In this document: in pieces, positions 57,663-64,000 of the stretch
Position numbering within the stretch: the stretch's first letter is position 1
How the letters are laid out: every line of letters begins with the position of its first letter
Assembly: GCA_019083985.1 (NCBI GenBank)
Contig: JAHRCV010000001.1
Span: forward strand, 1,426,001-1,490,000
Length of the DNA stretch: 64,000 nt
Source: Rhizobiales bacterium TNE-4
GTDB lineage: Bacteria; Pseudomonadota; Alphaproteobacteria; Rhizobiales; Beijerinckiaceae
Reading direction: 5' to 3'
The notes under the pieces: model-generated
Databases searched by the model: none
Seen by the model: only the letters and a program-made list of their open reading frames with translations
Told to the model about the DNA's origin: nothing
Position numbers and translations under genes: made by a program

Positions 57663-58526
57663 ATGCGCTCGCTTCTCTTCGTGCCCGCTGATAGCGAACG
57701 CAAATTCGAAAAAGCGCTCGCCTCTGGCACCGACGCCATTATTCTCGATTTGGAAGATTCCGTCGCGCATGCGAACAAGACAAAAGCGCGCGAAATTGCT
57801 GCCGGACTTTTGCGTACAGCCAAACAGAGCACAAAGCGCCCCGCGCTCTATGTCCGCGTCAATGCGCTCGACACGGGTTTGACGGATACCGACCTCGACG
57901 GCGTGATGCGTGAAGGCCCCGATGGCGTCTTCTTGCCAAAATCACTCACGGGTGCGGATGTGCAGCATCTCGCCGCCAAACTCGCCGTGCGCGAGGCCGA
58001 ATATGGCTTGGCCGATGGAGCAACACGTATCGTTGCGATTGCCACGGAAACCGCGCAGGCGATTTTCGGTCTTGGTACGTATCGCGGCGCGAGCCATCGG
58101 CTTGAAGCGATCACATGGGGTGCGGAAGATTTGTCGGCCGACATTGAGGCTGAAACGCCGCGCCATGCCGACGGCACTTACACGACACCGTTTGCCATCG
58201 TGCGCGCGATGGCCTTGTTCGCGGCCCATGCGGCCGAAAGTCTGGCGATCGATACGGTCTATCCAAACTTTCGCGATAGCGCCGGATTCCGCGCCGATTG
58301 CGAATTGGCACGGCGTGACGGCTTCCTCGCCAAAATGGCGATCCACCCCGATCAAGTGCCGGTGATCAACGAAATCTTCACGCCACCCGCGCATGAAATC
58401 GCGCGCGCGCAAAAGATTGTCGCGCTCTTCGCGGAAAATCCCGGTGCGGGCGTGATTGGGCTTGATGGCGAAATGCTCGACCGCCCCCATCTGAGGCGTG
58501 CCGAGCGTCTCTTGAAGCGGATCTGA
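57663..58526 (+). CDS. CitE/HpcH-family CoA-ester lyase (malyl-CoA or citramalyl-CoA lyase-like)
   Basis: TIM-barrel lyase, 287 aa. RSLLFVPADSERKFEKALAS, then AIILDLEDSVAHANK (metal Glu/Asp), VRVNALDTG and ITWGAEDLSADIEA, and the C-terminal GFLAKMAIHPDQVPVINEIF are diagnostic. It most likely splits or makes malyl-CoA, beta-methylmalyl-CoA or citramalyl-CoA. Its stop abuts the convergent flavin-reductase gene with no gap. Confidence 0.87.
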   Translation: MRSLLFVPADSERKFEKALASGTDAIILDLEDSVAHANKTKAREIAAGLLRTAKQSTKRPALYVRVNALDTGLTDTDLDGVMREGPDGVFLPKSLTGADVQHLAAKLAVREAEYGLADGATRIVAIATETAQAIFGLGTYRGASHRLEAITWGAEDLSADIEAETPRHADGTYTTPFAIVRAMALFAAHAAESLAIDTVYPNFRDSAGFRADCELARRDGFLAKMAIHPDQVPVINEIFTPPAHEIARAQKIVALFAENPGAGVIGLDGEMLDRPHLRRAERLLKRI

Positions 58527-59135
58527 CTAGCCGCCCGGCGGCCGCGTGATCGAAAACACCGAGGCGACTTCGGCATAATCGGCATAACCGCAGCGCGCGA
58601 TGGTGCGCGCTTTCACGATATCGAACAAGCCATCCTTGGTGATGTAATCATCATCGATGTAAATGCCGATCACTTCGCCAATCGCCATGTAGCGATCCAC
58701 CGGCTGGCCATCATGTGATTTGAGCGTGACGATATCGGCAAGCTTGCATTCAAGCGCCGCGGGCGAACGCTTCACGCGCGGGGCCTTTACGAGCTGTGAG
58801 GGCGCTGTTTCAAGACCGGCAAAACCGAATTCGCTCTCGCCACGCGGCAAGGGTGCGGAAGTGAGGTTCATTTCGTGGCGCAAATCCCATGTCGCGAGAT
58901 TGCAGACGAACTCACCGCTTTCGGCAACGAAGCTGATCGCGTCCTTCATGCCTTCGGATGAAAACATGATGAGCGGCGGCTTTGTCGAAATCGCGTTGAA
59001 AAAGGAATAAGGCGAGAGGTTCACGCGGCCCTGCCCATCGAGCACACTGATCCAGCCAATGGGACGGGGCGCAACAATCGCCTTGAACGGATCATGCGGT
59101 AGCGGGCGTTCGCCCTTGTAGGGTTGGAAGAACAT
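58527..59135 (-). CDS. Flavin reductase-like FMN-binding protein
   Basis: Split-barrel FMN-binding protein, 202 aa. IVAPRPIGWISVLDGQGRVN near the start is the classic flavin motif, followed by NLSPYSFFNAISTKPPLIMF and LECKLADIVTLKSHDG. Likely reduces FMN with NAD(P)H or acts as a small oxidoreductase. It lies just downstream of a nitroreductase gene on the same strand (17-base gap), so the two may form a redox pair. Confidence 0.87.
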   Translation of the reverse strand: MFFQPYKGERPLPHDPFKAIVAPRPIGWISVLDGQGRVNLSPYSFFNAISTKPPLIMFSSEGMKDAISFVAESGEFVCNLATWDLRHEMNLTSAPLPRGESEFGFAGLETAPSQLVKAPRVKRSPAALECKLADIVTLKSHDGQPVDRYMAIGEVIGIYIDDDYITKDGLFDIVKARTIARCGYADYAEVASVFSITRPPGG

Positions 59136-59152
59136 GGTCGTTCGCTTTCAAC

Positions 59153-59716
59153 TTAATCGAGAGAAGTGACGATATCGGCGAGCACAGGACGCGGCCGGTC
59201 GGACGGTGTTTCGGTTGGCGTGCCGATATGGATGAGGCCTGCGATGCGCTCGCCCGCCTTCATGCCGAGCAGCGCGTGAAAACGCAGATCGTAAGAATGC
59301 CAGCCGGTGAGCCAAGCAGCGCCATAACCCATTGCGGTGGCCGCAGTGACGAGGTTCATGCACACCGCCCCAGCCGATAATTCCTGCTCCCATTCCGGGA
59401 TCTTCGGATGCGGGCCGGCACTGCTGATGACAGCGATCACCAGAGGCGATGCGAAGCGCTCGCGTTCCCGCTGCAGCATCTCGTCCGTGGCGTCCGGATT
59501 GTCGGCGCGGGTGAAGGCAACGAGCGCATCAGCAAAACGCGCCTGCGCCTTGGGGCCGATCGTCACGAAGCGCCACGGCGCCAACTTGCCATGGTCCGGC
59601 ACGCGGGCGGCAATCGTCAGCAATTGGCTGAGTTCGGCCTCAGACGGGCCCGGCGCGGTCATGAATTTCGGCGGCACCGAGCGGCGGCGGGCGAGCAAAG
59701 CGAGCGTGTCGGTCAT
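59153..59716 (-). CDS. Nitroreductase family protein (YdjA-like)
   Basis: FMN-dependent oxidoreductase, 187 aa. Visible: ALLARRRSVPPKFMTAPGP and RVPDHGKLAPWRFVTI (flavin contact), then NLVTAATAMGYGAAWLTGW and a final HIGTPTETPSDRPRP. I start at ATG 59716 (MTDTLALL), with AGGA upstream; the longer frame upstream is not homologous. Substrates of these enzymes vary, so none is proposed. Confidence 0.88.
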   Translation of the reverse strand: MTDTLALLARRRSVPPKFMTAPGPSEAELSQLLTIAARVPDHGKLAPWRFVTIGPKAQARFADALVAFTRADNPDATDEMLQRERERFASPLVIAVISSAGPHPKIPEWEQELSAGAVCMNLVTAATAMGYGAAWLTGWHSYDLRFHALLGMKAGERIAGLIHIGTPTETPSDRPRPVLADIVTSLD

Positions 59717-59828
59717 CGGGGAATCCTGCCTCGAAAAGGTCGCCACGATTAAGACGAGTTTACGCCCGAGGTAAAGAACGGCCCCACCCGGATTGACGGG
59801 CTGCCCCTCTCCGGAGCATGCAGGACTG

Positions 59829-60692
59829 ATGAACCGCCTTTGCCTTGCCCTTTTGGCCGCCTCGGCCCTGCTTCTGCCTGGTGCCGCTTTGGCCCAGCGC
59901 ATGCTGAACCAGCCCCTCGCGCCGCCGGTCTCCCAGCCGACGGCCGTGCCGGTCACCCTGTCGGCAGGTCTCGAAGGCGACCCCGCCCCGCTGAAGAAAG
60001 GTCTCGTCTGGCGCGTCTATGCCGATGATACGGCCGCCGAGAAGGCCGTGCTCGTCCGCAAGACGGATGAACCCAACCCGGTCATCACGCTCGATCCCGG
60101 TGCCTATATCGTCCACGTCACTTGGGGTCTGGCGAGCGCCACGCGCCGCGTGGTGGTGAGCCAAACGCCGATCACGGAAAAGATCATGCTGTCTGCCGGC
60201 GGGCTCCGGCTCGGCGCATCTCTTGGTGACATGCGCATCCCGAAGGACAAGCTGACCTTCTCGATCTATGTCGCCGTCGGCAATGATCCGCAGGGCCGCG
60301 TCATCGTCGAAAACGTACGCGGCGACGACATCATCCGCCTGCCTGAAGGCCAGTACCGCATCGTCTCGAACTATGGCGATACCAATGCCACGACCTCGGC
60401 CGATGTGAGGGTGGAGAGCGGCAAGGTCGTCGACGCGCTGATGCGCCATCGCGCGGCGACTGTAACGTTGAAGCTCGTTGCCAATCCGGGTGCCGAAGCG
60501 CTCGCCAACACAACCTTCTCGCTGGTGACACCGGGCGGAGACATCATCCGCGAAGCGATTGGCGCCTTCCCGTCCATGACCTTGGCGGAAGGCGATTACG
60601 TTGTGATTGCCCGCAATGGTGGCCGCGTCTTCACGCAAGAGTTCAAAGTCAAATCCGGCGTGGACCGCGATGTCGAGGTGCTTGCCCGATGA
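59829..60692 (+). CDS. Secreted protein of unknown function, 287 aa
   Basis: Signal peptide (LLAASALLLPGAALAQ) followed by a beta-rich protein with internal similarity: repeated segments of the type LDPGAYIVHVTWG, LPEGQYRIVSNYGD and LAEGDYVVIARNGG suggest three related carboxypeptidase-regulatory or Ig-like units. I do not recognise a function. It overlaps the downstream metallo-beta-lactamase-fold gene by four bases (ATGA), implying coupled translation. Confidence 0.75.
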   Translation: MNRLCLALLAASALLLPGAALAQRMLNQPLAPPVSQPTAVPVTLSAGLEGDPAPLKKGLVWRVYADDTAAEKAVLVRKTDEPNPVITLDPGAYIVHVTWGLASATRRVVVSQTPITEKIMLSAGGLRLGASLGDMRIPKDKLTFSIYVAVGNDPQGRVIVENVRGDDIIRLPEGQYRIVSNYGDTNATTSADVRVESGKVVDALMRHRAATVTLKLVANPGAEALANTTFSLVTPGGDIIREAIGAFPSMTLAEGDYVVIARNGGRVFTQEFKVKSGVDRDVEVLAR

Positions 60693-61561
60693 GTTTCGCG
60701 TTTGTCTGTCTCGGAACCGGCTGCCCGGTCGCCACGCCCGAGCGTATGGGCCCGGCTCATCTTGTTCTGGCAAACGACACCAAGATCCTGATCGATTGCG
60801 GGTCAGGCGTAACACAACGGCTCGTTCAAGCCGGTACGCGCGGGGCGGATTGCGATGCGCTGATCATCACGCATTACCATTCCGATCACGTCATCGATTT
60901 TTGGCAATTGATCGTCTCAAGCTGGCATCAAGGCCGCGCCAAACCATGGCGCGTGATTGCGACAGCACCCGCCATTGCGCATCTGCAAAAGCAGATCGAT
61001 TCCTTTGCCGATGAAGTGGCACTCCGCATTGCCCACGAACACCGCCCGTCGACCGATGGATTGAAAATCGAATTCGAGGAATTGCGCTATGGCTCGCTCG
61101 CCTTTGCTGGCGTGAATGCCATGGCTTTTGAAGTCGACCACCGCCCTGTAGCCCCCGCTTTTGGCTTGGTTTTTGAAACGGCCGGTCGCAAGCTCGTCTT
61201 CTCTGGCGATACCGCACCTTGCGACACTCTCTCACACGCCGCACAGAATGCTGATCTTCTGGTGCAGGAAGTGTTTGTCGATCGCGAGATGCAACCGACA
61301 CCCGGCGTGCGCAGTGCCGAAACAGTTGCCTCCGTGAAGGCCTATCACACCACGCCGACGCAGGCCGCCCGCCTTGCGCAGGAGGCGAAGGTTGGCGCGT
61401 TGATGCTGACCCATATCGTCCCGCCTGCTGCGGATCGAGCCGCACTGCTCCGCGAAATTCGCGTGGGATTTTCAGGACCTGCCCTTGTTGGTGAAGACCT
61501 GATGCGCTTTGATCTCGTCAACCGCATCGTCACAAGCGGCTCTACGACCGTCGCGCTTTAA
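60689..61561 (+). CDS. Metallo-beta-lactamase-fold hydrolase (RNase Z/arylsulfatase-like)
   Basis: 290-aa hydrolase. The metal motif is THYHSDHVIDF, with a second His in EVDHRPVAPA, Asp in FSGDTAPCDTL, and a late His in LMLTHIVPP. This pattern matches RNase Z-like and arylsulfatase-like members. No signal peptide is apparent, although its partner is secreted. Substrate is unknown. Confidence 0.83.
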   Translation: MSFAFVCLGTGCPVATPERMGPAHLVLANDTKILIDCGSGVTQRLVQAGTRGADCDALIITHYHSDHVIDFWQLIVSSWHQGRAKPWRVIATAPAIAHLQKQIDSFADEVALRIAHEHRPSTDGLKIEFEELRYGSLAFAGVNAMAFEVDHRPVAPAFGLVFETAGRKLVFSGDTAPCDTLSHAAQNADLLVQEVFVDREMQPTPGVRSAETVASVKAYHTTPTQAARLAQEAKVGALMLTHIVPPAADRAALLREIRVGFSGPALVGEDLMRFDLVNRIVTSGSTTVAL

Positions 61562-61575
61562 GGCCGAACTAAACC

Positions 61576-61734
61576 GCGTCATTGCGAGGAGCGCAGCGAC
61601 GCGACACGAACACCACACCCTCATCCTGAGGAGCGATGCAACGCATCGCGTCTCGAAGGACGAGGGAGACAAGCTCGCACGAAAAAGCCCTCATAGTCTG
61701 AGACGCCGCTCACGCGGCTCCTCACCATGAGGGC
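61576..61734. repeat. Interspersed palindromic repeat element between the convergent genes
   Basis: The stretch starts with GCGTCATTGCGAGGAGCGCA, then two hairpin-forming units: CCTCATCCTGAGGAGC to CGAAGGACGAGGG (61618-61666), and GCCCTCAT (61687-61694) pairing with ATGAGGGC (61727-61734), with an inner GCCGC/GCGGC. I recognise such blocks as common intergenic repeats in Hyphomicrobiales genomes. They may act as a transcript end for both neighbours. No other copy is seen in this window. Confidence 0.72.
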
Positions 61735-61765
61735 CTCTTCAAACGCCCCGCGATAAAGCCGCGTT

Positions 61766-63763
61766 TTACTCTGCCGCCACCGCCAACGCATCGCGCTTCT
61801 GATCCGGCGGCACAGCTTCCTCCGCTAACGCCGCAATCGCGGCATCAAGCGTCATGCCGGTCTGGTCCGGCGAGCCGAGACGACGCATCGACACGGTGCG
61901 CTCCGCCGCTTCCTTGCGACCGACAACGAGAATGACCGGCACTTTGGCGAGCGAATGTTCGCGCACCTTGTAATTGATCTTCTCGTTCCGTGAATCGAGT
62001 TCGACGCGGAGGCCCGCACGCTTCAAGGCCGCCACAGCATCGCGCGCATAATCATCGGCATCCTGCGTGATGGTGCAGACCACGGCCTGGATCGGCGCAA
62101 GCCAAAGCGGGAAGTGACCGGCAAAATGCTCGATGAGAATACCGGCAAAGCGCTCCATCGAACCACAAATCGCGCGGTGGATCATCACCGGCACCGTCTT
62201 TTCGCCATTGTCTGCGATGTAGAACGCACCGAAACGCTCGGGCAGATTGAAGTCCACCTGCGTCGTACCGCATTGCCAATCGCGGCCGATTGCGTCGCGG
62301 AGTACATATTCGAATTTTGGACCGTAGAACGCGCCCTCACCCGGATTGATGCTGGTTTCGATCGTGCCGCCCGATTGCGCCTTGATCTTGTCAAGCACGC
62401 GCATCATCACGGTTTCCGCGCGATCCCAAAGCTCATCGGAGCCAACACGCTTTTCCGGCCGCGTCGAGAGCTTCACGACAATCTTGTCGAAGCCGAAATC
62501 CTTGTAAGTCGACAGAATGAGATCGTTGATGGCAAGGCACTCAGCCTCCATCTGCTCATCCGTGCAGAAAATATGCGCATCATCCTGCGTGAAGCCACGC
62601 ACGCGCATGAGCCCGTGCAACGCGCCTGACGGCTCATAGCGATGGACCGCACCAAATTCGGCGAGACGCATAGGCAGATCGCGATAGGATTTGAGCCCGT
62701 GCTTGAAGATCTGCACATGACCCGGGCAATTCATCGGCTTCAGTGCAAAAATGCGCTGATCGGCATCGGGATCGTTAGGGTGGGTGAAGGCATGCGCGGA
62801 TTTCACCGCGAACATATTTTCCTGATACCAACCCCAATGGCCTGAGGTTTCCCAAAGCGATTTGTCGAGCAGCTGCGGCGCGTTGACTTCGTCATAACCG
62901 AGCTTGTTGAGGCGGCGACGCATATAGGAGATGAGCGCTTGGAACAGCGTCCATCCCTTCGGATGCCAGAAAACGGTGCCCGGCCCCTCTTCCTGAAAAT
63001 GGAAGAGATCCATCTCGCGGCCCAAGCGGCGGTGATCGCGCTTCTCGGCTTCTTCGAGCTGATGCAAATAAGCGTCGAGATCTTCCTTCTTGGCGAAGGC
63101 GGTCGCGTAAATGCGCGTCAGCATCGGATTGTTGCTATCGCCGCGCCAATAGGCACCCGCCACCTTCATCAATTTGAACGCATCGCCGATCTTGCCGGTC
63201 GAGGTCATATGCGGGCCGCGGCAGAGGTCGAACCAATCGCCCTGCTTGTAAATCTTCACGCTCTCATGTTCGGGAATGGCGTCGACGAGTTCGACCTTGA
63301 ACGCCTCGCCCTTCTCTTTGAACACACGTTTGGCTTCGTCACGCGACCAGACTTCCTTGGTGAAGGGCTTGTCGCGCGCAATGATCTTGCGCATTTCGGC
63401 TTCGATCGCCGCGAAATCCTCGGGCGTGAATGGCTCATTGCGGAAGAAATCGTAATAGAACCCGTTTTCGATGACGGGACCGATGGTCACCTGCGTGCCC
63501 GGCCAGAGGTTCTGTACCGCCTCGGCGAGCACATGGGCCGCATCATGGCGGATCATTTCAAGCGCGCGCGGGTCTTCGCGGTTCACGAACTCGATTTTGG
63601 AATTCTTTTCGATCGGATCGTTGAGATCGGTGAGAACGCCGTCGAGCGCCATGGCGACGGTGCGCTTGGCCAGCGAAGGGGAAATGCCCTTGGCAATATC
63701 GAAGCCGGTGATTCCTGCTGGGAACTCACGGACGGCGCCGTCGGGGAAGGTCAGGTGGATCAT
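61766..63763 (-). CDS. thrS: Threonyl-tRNA synthetase
   Basis: Charges tRNA-Thr. An N-terminal TGS domain ([20 protein letters not shown]) and an editing domain with [12 protein letters not shown] (HxxxH) and the Cys/His pair are followed by the class II core: motif 1 area [20 protein letters not shown], motif 2 [20 protein letters not shown] and motif 3 [16 protein letters not shown], then the anticodon domain. I start at ATG 63763, with AAGGAG nine bases upstream; the upstream extension is not homologous. 665 aa. Confidence 0.96.
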   Translation of the reverse strand: MIHLTFPDGAVREFPAGITGFDIAKGISPSLAKRTVAMALDGVLTDLNDPIEKNSKIEFVNREDPRALEMIRHDAAHVLAEAVQNLWPGTQVTIGPVIENGFYYDFFRNEPFTPEDFAAIEAEMRKIIARDKPFTKEVWSRDEAKRVFKEKGEAFKVELVDAIPEHESVKIYKQGDWFDLCRGPHMTSTGKIGDAFKLMKVAGAYWRGDSNNPMLTRIYATAFAKKEDLDAYLHQLEEAEKRDHRRLGREMDLFHFQEEGPGTVFWHPKGWTLFQALISYMRRRLNKLGYDEVNAPQLLDKSLWETSGHWGWYQENMFAVKSAHAFTHPNDPDADQRIFALKPMNCPGHVQIFKHGLKSYRDLPMRLAEFGAVHRYEPSGALHGLMRVRGFTQDDAHIFCTDEQMEAECLAINDLILSTYKDFGFDKIVVKLSTRPEKRVGSDELWDRAETVMMRVLDKIKAQSGGTIETSINPGEGAFYGPKFEYVLRDAIGRDWQCGTTQVDFNLPERFGAFYIADNGEKTVPVMIHRAICGSMERFAGILIEHFAGHFPLWLAPIQAVVCTITQDADDYARDAVAALKRAGLRVELDSRNEKINYKVREHSLAKVPVILVVGRKEAAERTVSMRRLGSPDQTGMTLDAAIAALAEEAVPPDQKRDALAVAAE

Positions 63764-63957
63764 TGGTCGCACTCCTTGCTCACTCCTGCGAACGACGCAG
63801 GTAAGCCTTGGGCTCAAGGGATCACTCGTGAGACGGGGAGCCCTTGTCCACAGCCTCGCAGCGGATCGGCGGGGCGGGATGGGTCGACCGCCACAGTCCG
63901 AAGCGCCACGGTCTAGACCACGAGGCCCCCTCGGGCAAGGTTTCGGGCACAAAATCA

Positions 63958-63979
63958 AGCCCTTCCGTACCGAAGGGCT
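63958..63979 (-). terminator. Hairpin upstream of thrS: terminator of an upstream gene, or leader element
   Basis: AGCCCTTC (63958-63965) pairs with GAAGGGCT (63972-63979); on the minus strand it is followed by TGATTTTG. It probably ends a minus-strand gene beyond the window edge. If the thrS promoter lies upstream of it, it could instead attenuate thrS. The rest of 63764-64000 shows no gene. Confidence 0.4.
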
Positions 63980-64000
63980 GACACCGGCAGATCCGCGCCA

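Overview
This window reads as chromosome of a G+C-rich alphaproteobacterium, most likely in the order Hyphomicrobiales (Rhizobiales). The pointers are an Omp25/Omp31-type barrel with a C-terminal Phe, a porin of the alphaproteobacterial Porin_2 type, an LdtR-like MarR regulator with an L,D-transpeptidase, a bacterial aspartate/glutamate leucyltransferase, and the cluster rpoZ-rsh-pyrE-pdxJ-acpS-lepB-rnc-era-recO-parC. I cannot name the genus. I saw no tRNA, rRNA or CRISPR array.

Layout: 0-6 kb holds an outer-membrane barrel, a small conserved protein, a ferric-iron-type binding protein with its double permease but no ATPase gene, and the two subunits of a 3-oxoacid CoA-transferase. 6-16 kb holds an AsmA-like protein, a polyamine-type ABC operon without a binding protein, an L,D-transpeptidase, a DUF1295 membrane protein, a small toxin-antitoxin-like pair with a palindromic operator, LdtR, a small membrane protein and a 3-hydroxyisobutyryl-CoA hydrolase-like enzyme. 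16-30 kb is mostly housekeeping: hemB, a LivH-like permease with a lipoprotein-like front end, an RDD protein, bpt, and then on the minus strand the core genes for topoisomerase IV, recombination, ribosome maturation, secretion, lipid, vitamin B6 and pyrimidine synthesis, (p)ppGpp and RNA polymerase omega.

30-46 kb starts with a NYN-domain protein and a family-5 uracil-DNA glycosylase and ends with smpB, dapA and a soluble lytic transglycosylase. Between them lie opgH with an unknown secreted partner and a compact cluster: alcohol-dehydrogenase-like protein, degenerate 6-pyruvoyl-tetrahydropterin-synthase-like T-fold protein, family-4 glycosyltransferase, methyltransferase, cytochrome b561, stand-alone RibD reductase domain, GTP cyclohydrolase II homologue with an extra N-terminal domain, and a large YfhO-like membrane protein. 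Together these look like an undescribed pathway from GTP to a modified, probably glycosylated, pterin- or flavin-related compound.

46-50 kb carries a porin gene whose signal peptide and start are missing. The homology stops at an abrupt change to very A+T-rich DNA, and a complete tyrosine recombinase follows. This looks like a broken or silent porin cassette beside its recombinase. 50-55 kb is an amidohydrolase plus a complete polyamine-family ABC importer and a tiny Ada-type zinc protein. 55-64 kb holds NAD kinase, a SLT-domain protein, a MaoC/CitE-type pair, a flavin reductase-like protein, a nitroreductase, a secreted protein of unknown function, a metallo-beta-lactamase-fold hydrolase, an intergenic repeat and thrS.

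Many adjacent genes overlap by 1 or 4 bases (ATGA, TGATG, TTGA), so translational coupling is common here, and several starts are TTG or GTG.
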